Numbered from the stretch's first letter, positions 37,836-47,201 are shown. The stretch: 64,000 nucleotides of DNA from Niabella pedocola (GCF_021044425.1 NZ_JAJNEC010000007.1:620001-684000); one strand, 5' to 3'. The notes: generated by a model not told the origin, from the sequence alone. A program made the numbers and translations.

Positions 37836-38624
37836 TTAATCTTTGGCAATCTTCTTGTAACTGGCAATTACGCCACGGATCAGCGAGGAGCTGAAGCCCC
37901 GGTGTTCCATCTCGTTCAGACCTACAATGGTGCAACCCTTGGGCGTGGTTACTTTATCAATTTCCTGCTCGGGATGGCTGCCGTTTTTCAGCAGTAATTC
38001 TGCAGCGCCCTTTGCTGTTTGTGCAGCGATAAGATTGGCGGTTTTGGCATCGAACCCGATCTCAATACCAGCCTGTATATTAGCGCGGATATAGCGCAAT
38101 GCAAAAGCGGTTCCGCAGGCGCCCAGCACCGTAGCGGCATCCATCAGTTTTTCATCAATAAGGGCCACCTTGCCCAACGTATTGAACATATCTACCACGT
38201 AAGAAGCCTCCTTTTCGGTAGCATTCGCATAACTGATACAGGTAATACTTTCCTGGATGGCGATGGCCGTATTGGGCATGGCCCTGAAAACGGGGAGCTG
38301 CTTTTTGATCATCTCCTGCAGATCAGTGAGGGAAACCCCCGTAATTACAGAAACGATCGTATGCTTTGCCGTTAGTTGTTTTTTAAACCCTTCAATCACT
38401 GCCGCCACCTGGAAAGGCTTTACAGCCAGGATTACCAGTTCGCTCTGTTTTACGGCAGCGCTGTTATCGGCACTTATATTGATGCCTTTTTTTTCCAGCT
38501 CCTTTAAAGTAGCCGGGTTTCTTTTAGTAATCGTTATGGCTTCAGGCTTACAGAATTTACTTTTGATTAGCCCTTCGGCGATGGCTGTGCCCAGGTTACC
38601 GCCACCGATAATTGCAATGTTCAT
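37836..38624 (-). CDS. proC: Pyrroline-5-carboxylate reductase
   Basis: The 262-residue protein starts MNIAIIGGGNLGTAIAEGL, the Rossmann dinucleotide loop. It continues with VILAVKPFQV, FRAMPNTAIAI and the C-terminal domain signature VTTPKGCTIVGLNEMEHRG. It catalyses the last step of proline synthesis using NAD(P)H. Length is normal for ProC. It follows purL on the same strand across a hairpin and could share readthrough from it. Confidence 0.96.
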   Translation of the reverse strand: MNIAIIGGGNLGTAIAEGLIKSKFCKPEAITITKRNPATLKELEKKGINISADNSAAVKQSELVILAVKPFQVAAVIEGFKKQLTAKHTIVSVITGVSLTDLQEMIKKQLPVFRAMPNTAIAIQESITCISYANATEKEASYVVDMFNTLGKVALIDEKLMDAATVLGACGTAFALRYIRANIQAGIEIGFDAKTANLIAAQTAKGAAELLLKNGSHPEQEIDKVTTPKGCTIVGLNEMEHRGFSSSLIRGVIASYKKIAKD

Positions 38625-38640
38625 ATCTCTTTAGTTTCAG

Positions 38641-38696
38641 GTTTAGGGTTCCATGTTTCAGGTCAAACGTTGAACGTGAAACATGGAACTTTAAAC
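38641..38696 (-). terminator. Long hairpin between purL and proC
   Basis: A perfect 13-bp inverted repeat (gttccatgtttca 38648-38660; tgaaacatggaac 38677-38689) extends to about 20 bp with two mismatches and has a 16-nt loop. On the minus strand it begins 4 bp after the purL stop codon. The outer arms are AT-rich but there is no clean T-run, so it may be a terminator or an mRNA-stability element. Confidence 0.55.
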
Positions 38697-38700
38697 TAAA

Positions 38701-40929
38701 TTACAGTCCGCCCATCGCTTCCCCGGCAGTTTCCTTTGCCAGGTAGCTTTCGATGGCCGTGTCATATTTTTCCTTCCATTCGCTGATAGCACCCCAGTTG
38801 GCACCGTTAACGGTTACGTCACCAGAAGTAACCACCCCGATTTTCTCAAACGGAACACTGAGCTGCTGTTCAAATGCCGCCGCTTTATCGGCTGTAACTG
38901 TTACTACCACACGGCTCTGTGCTTCCCCAAACAGGATCGCATCTTTACGGAGCGCTGCATGGGTGTTGATATCAAAGCCAAGCGCCCGGTTAAACCCGCT
39001 TTCCAGCAACGTCACAAACAAACCACCCTCACTAATATCATGTGCGGATGCGATCGCTCTATTACTAATCACCTTCGCCAGCGACTGCTGCAAGGCAAAT
39101 TCTTCCTCCAGTTCAAAATAAGGTGCGGGTGAATGGGTAATACCATGTATATGGTACAGGTATTCAGAACTCCCCAGATCCTCCGGTTGTTTTCCCAACA
39201 GATAGATCACGTCCCCTTCATTTTTAAAGTCGAGCGTCATTTTATTATCGATATCCTCCAGCAATCCTACCATACCGATGGTTGGTGTGGGATTTACCGG
39301 TCCGTCCGGGTTCTGGTTGTAAAAGCTCACATTTCCCCCGGTAACGGGGGTATCGAATTTACGGCAGGCATCGCCCATACCTTTGATGGCGTTTACAAAC
39401 TGGTAGTATACTTCCGGATCATACGGGTTCCCAAAGTTCAAACAGTTGGTCACCCCCAGCGGTAATGCGCCGCTGCACACCAGGTTACGGGCCGCTTCGC
39501 TTACCGCGATCATCGCACCTTTATACGGATCGGCGTATACATAACGACTGTTACAATCTGTAGTAACGCCCAATCCTTTTTTTGTACCTTTTATGGTAAC
39601 AACAGCCGCATCCGAAGGAGCGTTGGTAGAGGTATTCACGGTTCCCACCATGCTGTCGTACTGGTTATAGATCCAGCGTTTGGATGCGATCGAAGGCAGG
39701 GTTACGATCTGTTCGGCCACGGCTTTCAGATCAGCCGGCTCCGCTACAGAAGCACCGTCAAACGCCCCGATCTTTTGCAGGTAGGCCGGTTCTTTGTATT
39801 CCCGGTCGTACTGCGGGGCGCCGCCGCCCAGTACCAGCTCTTCGGCAGGCACTGAAGCCTCCAGCTGGCCATGCATGTAAAAATTCAGCAATCCGTCATC
39901 CGTTACCTCGCCAATAACGGCAACCGGCAGATCCCATTTCTCAAACACTGCTTTTACTTCAGCCTCTCTTCCTTTTTCGGCCACCAATAACATACGCTCC
40001 TGGCTTTCGCTCAGCAGCAGTTCCCAGGGCTTCATATCTTTTTGACGGGTAGGCACCTTGTCCAGGTCGATGCGCATACCCACACCGCCTTTAGCACTCA
40101 TTTCTGCCGTGGAACAAATGATCCCCGCGGCGCCCATGTCCTGCATACCTACAACCGCCCCGGTTTGGATCACTTCCAGGCAGGCTTCCAGCAGCTTTTT
40201 TTCCTGGAACGGATCGCCCACCTGTACCGCAGGCAATTCCTGCACGCTTTCGGACGTGATATCCGCCGACGCAAAAGAAGCCCCGCCGATACCGTCTTTT
40301 CCGGTAGCACTGCCCACAAAAATAACCGGGTTGCCGGTACCTTCTGCGGTAGCCGATACCGTTTCCCCCGCTTTTACGATCCCCACACTCATGGCATTGA
40401 CCAGCGGGTTGGTATGATAGCAAGGATCAAAATAAATTTCTCCGCCCACGGTAGGCACCCCGAAGCAGTTGCCATAATGCCCGATCCCGTGCACCACTCC
40501 TGCCAGCAGGTGCTGTGTTTTTGCTTCATTCAGTTTTCCAAAACGCAGGGAGTTCAAGGCTGCAATAGGGCGCGCGCCCATGGTAAAAATATCCCGGTGT
40601 ATACCGCCCACACCCGTTGCCGCTCCCTGGAAGGGTTCCAGCGCCGAGGGGTGGTTATGCGATTCAATTTTGAATACCACCCCCAGTCCGTCGCCGATAT
40701 CCATCAGCCCGGCATTTTCCTCTCCGGCGGCTACCAGCATGCGGCCACCGTCGCGTGGAAGTGTTTTCAGCCATTTAATAGAATTTTTATAACTGCAGTG
40801 CTCGCTCCACATGGCAGAGAAGGCACAAAGCTCATTGAAATTAGGCGTGCGTCCCAGTTTTTCCTTAATCAGTTCAAACTCTTCTTTCGTTAAACGCAGC
40901 TGTTCTGCGGTTTTTACAGTAATTTCCAT
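38701..40929 (-). CDS. purL: Phosphoribosylformylglycinamidine synthase subunit PurL (short form)
   Basis: The 742-residue protein is the short PurL type that works with separate PurQ and PurS, not the 1200-1300-residue fused form. Motifs include MWSEHCSYKNSIKWLKTLP, FKIESHNHPSALEPFQGAATGVGG, MQDMGAAGI and HDISEGGL. It converts FGAR to FGAM with ATP and ammonia in purine synthesis. purQ and purS are not in this window. A -7 element lies 51 bp upstream, next to the tandem repeat array. Confidence 0.97.
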   Translation of the reverse strand: MEITVKTAEQLRLTKEEFELIKEKLGRTPNFNELCAFSAMWSEHCSYKNSIKWLKTLPRDGGRMLVAAGEENAGLMDIGDGLGVVFKIESHNHPSALEPFQGAATGVGGIHRDIFTMGARPIAALNSLRFGKLNEAKTQHLLAGVVHGIGHYGNCFGVPTVGGEIYFDPCYHTNPLVNAMSVGIVKAGETVSATAEGTGNPVIFVGSATGKDGIGGASFASADITSESVQELPAVQVGDPFQEKKLLEACLEVIQTGAVVGMQDMGAAGIICSTAEMSAKGGVGMRIDLDKVPTRQKDMKPWELLLSESQERMLLVAEKGREAEVKAVFEKWDLPVAVIGEVTDDGLLNFYMHGQLEASVPAEELVLGGGAPQYDREYKEPAYLQKIGAFDGASVAEPADLKAVAEQIVTLPSIASKRWIYNQYDSMVGTVNTSTNAPSDAAVVTIKGTKKGLGVTTDCNSRYVYADPYKGAMIAVSEAARNLVCSGALPLGVTNCLNFGNPYDPEVYYQFVNAIKGMGDACRKFDTPVTGGNVSFYNQNPDGPVNPTPTIGMVGLLEDIDNKMTLDFKNEGDVIYLLGKQPEDLGSSEYLYHIHGITHSPAPYFELEEEFALQQSLAKVISNRAIASAHDISEGGLFVTLLESGFNRALGFDINTHAALRKDAILFGEAQSRVVVTVTADKAAAFEQQLSVPFEKIGVVTSGDVTVNGANWGAISEWKEKYDTAIESYLAKETAGEAMGGL

Positions 40930-40980
40930 TATCTATTTATAGCTGATTTTATGTAGTATTGAAAAATCGCAGCGAATTTA

Positions 40981-40988
40981 CAAAACTA
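40981..40988 (-). promoter_or_regulatory. -7 element of purL promoter
   Basis: On the minus strand TAGTTTTG matches TAnnTTTG; a TTTC at 41004-41007 is a weak -33 candidate. It lies between the purL start and the tandem repeat array. Confidence 0.45.
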
Positions 40989-41031
40989 CGGTCATTCTTA
41001 AGGAGAAACCTTCCGCCGGTTACCTAACATT

Positions 41032-41868
41032 CATTCCCGGAATACAATATCCTGTTTGCCGGACGTTCCTCCAGGGAGCGGTCACGGGAAGGTAATGCCC
41101 GTTTCCCGGCAATAAACCGCTTTGCCTGTTTTCTTCTCCTTCATTCCCGGGTCTCCTGAAAGGGACCTGGGAATACAATACTCATTTCCCGGACATCCCC
41201 TGCGGGAAACATCACGGGAAAGAACGGCCTGCTTCCCGGGCAATAAGCCACTTTGCCCGTTTTCTGCAATTATTGAATTATCATCTCCTTCATTCCCGGG
41301 TCTCCTGAAGGGACCCGGGAATACAATACTCATTTCCCGGACGTCCCCTGCGGGAGACATCACGGGAAAGAACAGCCCGTTTCCCGGGCAATAAGCCACT
41401 TTGCCCGTTTTCTGCAATTATTGAATTATTATCTCCTTCATTCCCGGGTCTCCTGAAAGGGACCCGGGAATACAATACTCATTTCCCGGACGTCCCTTGC
41501 GGAAGACATCACGGGAAAGAACAGCCCGTTTCCCGGGCAATAAGCCACTTTGCCCGTTTTCTGCAATTATTGAATTATTATCTCCTTCATTCCCGGTCTC
41601 CTGAAGGGACCCGGGAATACAATACCGTATTTCCCGGACGTCCCCTGCGGGAGACATCACGGGAAGGTAATGCCCGTTTTCTGCAATTATTGAATTATCA
41701 TTGTATCATTCCTTCATTCCCGGGTCTCCTGAAAGGGACCCGGGAATACAACACTCATTTCCCGGACGTCCCCTGCGGGAGACATCACGGGAAGATAATG
41801 CCCGTTTCCCGGGCAATAAGCCGCGTTGCCTGTTTTCTGCAATTATTGAATTATTATTGTATCATTAA
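41032..41868. repeat. Six-copy tandem array of ~149-bp palindrome-rich units
   Basis: Units start with cattcccgg at 41032 (partial), 41142, 41291, 41439, 41588 and 41715, with periods of 110, 149, 148, 149 and 127 bp and a last unit of 154 bp. Each full unit opens with an 11-bp perfect inverted repeat, attcccgggtc / gacccgggaat (41292-41302 and 41312-41322 in the third). Further palindromes follow: tttcccg...cgggaaa, gcccg-ttt-cccgggc and gggcaa...ttgccc. A common AT-rich tail, tgcaattattgaattat, ends most units. The first unit lacks the opening hairpin and the fifth lacks the gggcaataagcc part. The array fills most of the gap between divergent purL and a membrane protein gene. Short frames inside it shift with each unit and are not genes. 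Confidence 0.95.
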
Positions 41869-41879
41869 AATGCGCAGTT

Positions 41880-43130
41880 TTGGAAATTTTTCTCTTCGCG
41901 GCATACCTCCTGCTTTTTACCTGGTGTATTCCCAAAATCCGTTTTTTCAACAACAGCGGACTTTCAGGATTTCAACTGGCGGCTCTTTTCCTTTTAAAAG
42001 TGGGCATGGGCGTCATTTATGGCTGGATCAACTGGTATGCCGGTGGTTCCCCCGGTAATACCGATACCTGGGTACTGCATACAGAAAGCCTGAAAGAAAC
42101 AAAAACCCTGCTTACATTTCCCCGCCAGTACATCACCAGCTTTTTTTACGACGGGTCCGGCACCGGCTTTGAAAACTTTTTTACCTCCGGTGCTTCTTAT
42201 TGGAACAATCTGAAAAACAACACGTATATCCGTATCGAATCGGTATTTAATTGCTTTAGCTTTGGCAGTTACTTTGTAAACATCATTTTTTATTGCTTTT
42301 GGGTATTTTTTGGTGCCGTTGCCCTTTACCGGGTAATGCAGCATCACCTCGGTGGCAATCGCCTGCTGCTGATCATCGCCTGCTTCCTGGCTCCTTCCTT
42401 TTTGTACTGGACCAGCGGACTTCATAAGGACGGGCTTACCTTTCTGGCTCTTAGCACGGTTATCTATATTTTTTATTTCCGGGTTACTTCAAAAAAACCA
42501 ATACAAGGATACCTGTTACTGCTGGGCGCCTTCCTGCTGTTGTTTGCGCTCCGGAATCATGTACTGCTGGTACTATTGCCGGCCCTTTTGTGCTGGGTAC
42601 TGGCCCGGCGGTTTCCAAACCAGCGCGTGCTGGTGTTTACAGGTCTATACAGTTTGGGACTGATCCTCTTTTTTTCAGCAAAATACCTGCATCCGGCGTT
42701 GGATTTTCCGGCCATTGTTGCCGGTAAACAGGAGGCATTCCGGGCACTAACCGGTGGTCAGTCCAGCATACCGGTACAACCTTTACAACCAGATCTCGCA
42801 GGCTTTATACGCCAGTTTCCCCAGGCTGCCGGCATAGTACTTTTCCGCCCTTTTATAGCCGACCTTAAAAAGGTGCTTATTGTTCCCGCCTTCCTGGAGC
42901 TCCTGCTCACCTGGATCTGCATCCTGCTTTTCCTGATCATTCCCCGGAAAAAGCGAAGTTTCCGGCCTTTTAGCCTGTTCCTGCTGGCATTTACGGTCAG
43001 TGTATTATTTATGATTGGTTATACCGTTAATAACCTGGGCGCTGTAGTACGTTACCGGTCCATTCTGTTTCCCCTGTTCCTGCCTGCTATTTTAACAGGT
43101 ATTTGCTGGGAACGACTTACGAAAAAATGA
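41880..43130 (+). CDS. Polytopic inner-membrane protein, possibly glycosyltransferase-like
   Basis: The 416-residue frame starts at TTG 41880 (MEIFLFAAYLLLFTWCI), 12 bp after the tandem repeat array; an ATG at 41870 is in a different frame. It has about ten hydrophobic segments, with soluble loops such as YAGGSPGNTDTWVLHTESL after the second helix, and a conserved-looking SFLYWTSGLHKDGLTFL segment. A periplasmic-type loop lies near 270-310. The pattern of an acidic first loop and many helices resembles polyprenyl-sugar-using membrane glycosyltransferases or polymer-synthesis proteins, but no family motif is decisive. Function unknown. Confidence 0.75.
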   Translation: MEIFLFAAYLLLFTWCIPKIRFFNNSGLSGFQLAALFLLKVGMGVIYGWINWYAGGSPGNTDTWVLHTESLKETKTLLTFPRQYITSFFYDGSGTGFENFFTSGASYWNNLKNNTYIRIESVFNCFSFGSYFVNIIFYCFWVFFGAVALYRVMQHHLGGNRLLLIIACFLAPSFLYWTSGLHKDGLTFLALSTVIYIFYFRVTSKKPIQGYLLLLGAFLLLFALRNHVLLVLLPALLCWVLARRFPNQRVLVFTGLYSLGLILFFSAKYLHPALDFPAIVAGKQEAFRALTGGQSSIPVQPLQPDLAGFIRQFPQAAGIVLFRPFIADLKKVLIVPAFLELLLTWICILLFLIIPRKKRSFRPFSLFLLAFTVSVLFMIGYTVNNLGAVVRYRSILFPLFLPAILTGICWERLTKK

Positions 43131-43257
43131 ATATTAAAATAAAATAATGTATTGTTTTTAAAGAAAAAACACCATTCCGCTAATCACAAAACAATAAAAA
43201 GTCAAAAATTTATTTAAAAAATAGAAATTTTTCATCAAATAAATGCCGCTTTCCTTT

Positions 43258-43265
43258 TATTTTTG
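43258..43265 (+). promoter_or_regulatory. -7 element upstream of glutamine synthetase
   Basis: TATTTTTG matches TAnnTTTG 16 bp before ATG 43282, in a very AT-rich leader. No clear -33 is seen and the implied leader is short, so this is tentative. Confidence 0.35.
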
Positions 43266-43281
43266 CAAAAATTATTTTTCA

Positions 43282-45471
43282 ATGTCATTAAGATTCAACG
43301 CAATTTCCGAGCTGCATACCTACAATACGGATGTAGGTAAGATCACCCCCAAGATTACGGAGGTTTTTGGTTCTCATGTATTTGATTTGAAAACCGCGAG
43401 AAAGTTTTTAAGTGATGAAGCATATAAAAGCCTGAAGGCTTCTATTAATGCAGGTCAGAAAATCGATCGCAATGTGGCCAATCAGATTGCTACGGGCATG
43501 CGTGCCTGGGCAGAAACCAAGGGTGTAACCCACTATACACACTGGTTTCAGCCATTGACAGGAACTACGGCTGAAAAACATGATTCCTTTTTTACATTAA
43601 AAGGAGATGGTACGCCGATTGAAGAATTTGACAGTGCTGCACTGATCCAGCAGGAGCCGGATGCATCGTCTTTCCCCAACGGAGGTTTAAGAGCTACGTT
43701 CGAAGCAAGAGGTTATACCGCCTGGGATCCGTCTTCTCCTCCCTTTATCGTGGAGATCGGTTACGGCAGAACCCTGTGTATTCCTACCATCTTTATTTCC
43801 TATACCGGCGAATCGCTGGATTATAAAGCTCCTTTATTAAAGTCGATCGAAGCGCTGAATAAAGCGGCAGTGGACGTATGTAATTATTTTGACCGCAATA
43901 TTCAAAAAGTAACCGGTACCCTGGGATGGGAACAGGAATACTTTGTAGTTGACGAAGGACTGTTTAATGCACGGCCCGACCTGGTGATGACCGGCCGTAC
44001 CGTTTATGGTCATAACTCTGCAAAGAACCAGCAGCTGGAAGACCATTATTTTGGCGCAATCCCTGAGCGTGTATATGCATTTATGCGCGATTTTGAGAAC
44101 GAATGTTACAAACTGGGTATTCCGCTGCGCACGCGTCACAACGAGGTGGCACCCGCACAGTTTGAGTGCGCTCCTATTTATGAAGAAATCAACCTGGCGG
44201 TAGACCACAATACCTTATTGATGGATACCATGAGCCGCATTGCTCCCCGTCATGGTTTGAAAGTGCTGTTTCATGAAAAGCCGTTTGCCGGCATTAACGG
44301 AAGCGGTAAGCACAATAACTGGAGTCTTGCTACCGATACCGGCGTAAATCTGCTGGCACCGGGCAAAACCCCCAAGACCAACTTAATGTTCCTTACTTTC
44401 TTTGTAAATACCATTAAGGCGGTACACGATTATGCAGATATCTTAAGAGCTTCTATTGCTTCTGCTCCCAACGATCACCGTTTGGGCGCTAATGAAGCGC
44501 CTCCTGCGATCATTTCCGTATTTATCGGAAAATACCTGTCGCAGGTACTGGAAGAGGTAAAAGAACGCGTTTCTGATAAAATGGATGAGCAGGATGAAAG
44601 CATGCTGAAACTGGATATCCATAAAACGATCCCGGAATTGTTTATGGACAATACCGACCGGAACCGTACCTCTCCTTTTGCTTTTACCGGAAATAAATTT
44701 GAATTCCGCGCTGTAGGTTCTACTGCAAACTGCGCCAACCCCATGACCGTGTTAAACACCATCATGGCAGAAACGCTGAAGCAGTTCAAGAAAGAAGTAG
44801 ATGCGCTGATCGAAAAAGGCGAGAAAAAAGAGATCGCCATCATGCAGGTGATCCGCGAATACATCGTTGCCAGCGAAAAAGTACATTTTGAAGGCGACGG
44901 GTACAGCGAAGCATGGGAAAAAGAAGCGGAAAAAAGAGGGTTACCCAACCTGAAAACAACACCGCTGGCCCTGGATGCCATGGTTACCGACAAAAACAAG
45001 AAACTGTTTGTTGATAACGGCATCTATTCCCTGTCTGAACTGGAAGCAAGACACGAGATCGAACTGGAAAAATACATTAAGAAAGTACAGATCGAAGGCC
45101 GCATCATGGGCGAGATGGCTACCAGCATCATCCTTCCGCCGGCGATCCGTTATCAAACGCTCCTGGCTAACAATATCCGCGGCTTGAAAGATGCGGGTCT
45201 TCCGGAAGAGGCTTACGCCAACCAGAAACAGATCCTCGATAAGATCTCTGAGCACATTAATAAAGCCAGCGACCTGGTAGAGCAAATGATCGAAGCACGT
45301 AAGATCTGCAATGCAATTGAAGATACACGTACCAAGGCCATTGCCTACGAAAGCCAGGTAAAAGCAAAATTCTTCGACCAGATCCGTTATCATGTAGATA
45401 AACTGGAATTACTGGTAGACGATAAAGAATGGTACCTGCCGAAATACCGGGAGTTGCTGTTCATGCGATAA
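43282..45471 (+). CDS. glnN: Type III glutamine synthetase
   Basis: ATG 43282 gives 729 residues beginning MSLRFNAISEL, the size of GSIII and far longer than GSI (about 470). Motifs include THYTHWFQPLTGTTAEKHDSF, GWEQEYFVVDE (metal-binding Glu), RTRHNEVAPAQFE and GINGSGKHNNWSL, all typical of the GSIII catalytic domain. The enzyme makes glutamine from glutamate, ammonia and ATP. An in-frame extension to 43243 covers the promoter-like sequence and is not favoured. A strong terminator follows 22 bp after the stop. Confidence 0.97.
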   Translation: MSLRFNAISELHTYNTDVGKITPKITEVFGSHVFDLKTARKFLSDEAYKSLKASINAGQKIDRNVANQIATGMRAWAETKGVTHYTHWFQPLTGTTAEKHDSFFTLKGDGTPIEEFDSAALIQQEPDASSFPNGGLRATFEARGYTAWDPSSPPFIVEIGYGRTLCIPTIFISYTGESLDYKAPLLKSIEALNKAAVDVCNYFDRNIQKVTGTLGWEQEYFVVDEGLFNARPDLVMTGRTVYGHNSAKNQQLEDHYFGAIPERVYAFMRDFENECYKLGIPLRTRHNEVAPAQFECAPIYEEINLAVDHNTLLMDTMSRIAPRHGLKVLFHEKPFAGINGSGKHNNWSLATDTGVNLLAPGKTPKTNLMFLTFFVNTIKAVHDYADILRASIASAPNDHRLGANEAPPAIISVFIGKYLSQVLEEVKERVSDKMDEQDESMLKLDIHKTIPELFMDNTDRNRTSPFAFTGNKFEFRAVGSTANCANPMTVLNTIMAETLKQFKKEVDALIEKGEKKEIAIMQVIREYIVASEKVHFEGDGYSEAWEKEAEKRGLPNLKTTPLALDAMVTDKNKKLFVDNGIYSLSELEARHEIELEKYIKKVQIEGRIMGEMATSIILPPAIRYQTLLANNIRGLKDAGLPEEAYANQKQILDKISEHINKASDLVEQMIEARKICNAIEDTRTKAIAYESQVKAKFFDQIRYHVDKLELLVDDKEWYLPKYRELLFMR

Positions 45472-45493
45472 TATACCAACCTTACAGGAAAAT

Positions 45494-45520
45494 AAAAGGC
45501 CGGCAATTGCCGGCCTTTTT
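45494..45520 (+). terminator. Rho-independent terminator of glutamine synthetase gene
   Basis: The perfect palindrome aaggccggcaattgccggcctt with flanking A and T runs forms a GC-rich stem followed by TTTTT. It lies just after the stop codon at 45471. Confidence 0.93.
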
Positions 45521-45580
45521 GTATTGGAGGCTTTTTAGCAGATAGTGGAATTAAATTGGTGTAGCTCGTAGTGGGAATTC

Positions 45581-45840
45581 AACCGCGGAGTGCGCTAAGA
45601 TTCACGCGAAGTTCGCTAAGAGATCCCTATAATGCGCCACTCGGTTCCTGTTGCAATCATTGTGGATTCGCGGCGTACATTGCGGTAAAATTTAACCGCG
45701 GAGTGCGCTAAGGTTCACGCGAAGATCGCTAAGAGATCTGCTATAACGCGCCGCACGGTTCTTGTTGCGATCATTACGGATTCACGGCATACGTTGCGGT
45801 GAAATTTAACCACGGAGTGCGCTGAGGTTTATTAAGTACA
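45581..45840. repeat. About 113-bp tandem direct repeats, 2.3 copies
   Basis: The sequence aacc(g/a)cggagtgcgct starts units at 45581, 45694 and 45808, giving periods of 113 and 114 bp; the third is partial. Each unit contains cgctaag...cgcgaag...cgctaagag, reminiscent of the repeats at 5571-5830. The region lies between the glutamine synthetase terminator and the 3' end of the NHL-repeat gene and has no coding signal. Confidence 0.85.
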
Positions 45841-45862
45841 GTGCAATATAAACTTGCTGTTG

Positions 45863-47164
45863 TTATTCAGATACGACCTTCCGTACTACGTTATTGTTCT
45901 TATCCAACACATAAATGGTTCCGTTCTTATCGGCGGCTACCCCGATAGGCGCAGAGAATTTGGCATTGGTTCCAATACCGTCTGCATAACCGGAAACAGC
46001 GCTTCCGGCAAAAGCATCCACTTCCCAGGTACCGGCCCGGATCATCCGCACCGACTGATCGCCAACGGAAGGATCGCCGTTCCAGGTTCCGTTGGTACCC
46101 AAATAAAGATTGCCTTCCTCATCAATGGCCAGGCCCCAGGGATAGGCAAACTTTGCTTTACTACCCGCTCCGTTGGCATATCCCGCCACATTGGGTGTGC
46201 CGGCAATTATGGAAGAAGCCCAGGTTCCGGCAGCAAACTTCCGCACCACATGCTCGCCGTTGATCGACGCATAAAGGTTGCCCGTTTTATCTACGGCAAT
46301 ACCGATGGGGTAAGAAAGCCCGTCTGCAACCAACTTGCTGGAACCGCCTGCTACCGGCATACTGTAGATACTACCGGCATCCGTACAGGTATAATAAATC
46401 ATACCCGTAGCTTTATTTACGGTAATGCCCCATGGACTTCCCGACCCAAACCCAAGCGTAGTGGCCGTTCCGTCCGGCGTTATCTTACGGATATCCCAGT
46501 TGCCCGGGTCAACACAATAAATATTATCATCCGCATCAATTCCCAGTCCGTAAGGCAAACTGAATTTTGCCGCCGCCCCTTTTCCATCCGCATACCCGGA
46601 TACGCCAGGAGCACCGGCAAAGAGGGTTACATTACCCGAAGGGTCTATTTTCCGGATGCAATGATTACCGGGATCCGCCACATATACATTCAACGATTTA
46701 TCGACCACGACTCCCAGGCTCCGGTACCAGTTGTTTACCGGATCTGAGAGATGAAACTGGGCATCTGTACCCCTGGCATTATAATACCCGGGTGTACCAC
46801 TGCCGGCAAAAGTAGATACCGTGCGCAGGAACTGGTATGTAAACGGACTGGTGCTGGTTACCGCCTGTCCGTTGATGGTAACCGTCAGCGGACCGGAACC
46901 GGTTTTCTTGGGAACCAGGGCCATGATCTGGTTCGCATTTGCCCCGATCACTTTTAACGGCTTCCCGTTTATAGATACTGTAATCCGAGACGTATCGCCG
47001 GAAAAATTTTTTCCGTTGATCAGGATTTCTGTTCTGCCCGCTCCTGCTGTGGGCGTAAAACTTTCAATAGCAGGTGCACCTGAAACTTCATTGCCACCCG
47101 AATCTTTTTTACAGGCTGCCAGCAGCGCCACTGCCATCAGGAAGGAAAAAAATCTTTTTTGCAT
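45863..47164 (-). CDS. TIG-domain and NHL-repeat lipoprotein
   Basis: ATG 47164 gives 433 residues with lipobox LLAAC (Cys18), followed by KKDSGG. An IPT/TIG immunoglobulin-like domain spans about 30-110 (APAIESFTPTAGAGRTEILINGKNF). Then come five or six NHL beta-propeller repeats, recognisable by repeated DKSLNVYVADPGNHCIRKI, DDNIYCVDPGNWDIRKI and KNGTIYVLDKNNNVVRKV blades. Such proteins often follow susCD genes and probably sit on the surface as binding proteins. A longer frame to 47356 would overlap susD. It starts 37 bp after the SusD stop. Confidence 0.9.
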   Translation of the reverse strand: MQKRFFSFLMAVALLAACKKDSGGNEVSGAPAIESFTPTAGAGRTEILINGKNFSGDTSRITVSINGKPLKVIGANANQIMALVPKKTGSGPLTVTINGQAVTSTSPFTYQFLRTVSTFAGSGTPGYYNARGTDAQFHLSDPVNNWYRSLGVVVDKSLNVYVADPGNHCIRKIDPSGNVTLFAGAPGVSGYADGKGAAAKFSLPYGLGIDADDNIYCVDPGNWDIRKITPDGTATTLGFGSGSPWGITVNKATGMIYYTCTDAGSIYSMPVAGGSSKLVADGLSYPIGIAVDKTGNLYASINGEHVVRKFAAGTWASSIIAGTPNVAGYANGAGSKAKFAYPWGLAIDEEGNLYLGTNGTWNGDPSVGDQSVRMIRAGTWEVDAFAGSAVSGYADGIGTNAKFSAPIGVAADKNGTIYVLDKNNNVVRKVVSE

Positions 47165-47201
47165 TCTCTTATTATTTAAAGCAGTCATCAATTTAAATTT
47201 A

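Noticed and set aside
41082..41660. Minus-strand open frames rich in Pro-Gly-Asn repeats inside the tandem array
   Set aside because: They arise from repeat units whose 148-149 bp period shifts frame, have no domain or signal, and change meaning from unit to unit.
41032..41868. Possible CRISPR array
   Set aside because: There are no unique spacers of constant size between short repeats; the whole 149-bp unit is repeated and no cas gene is nearby.
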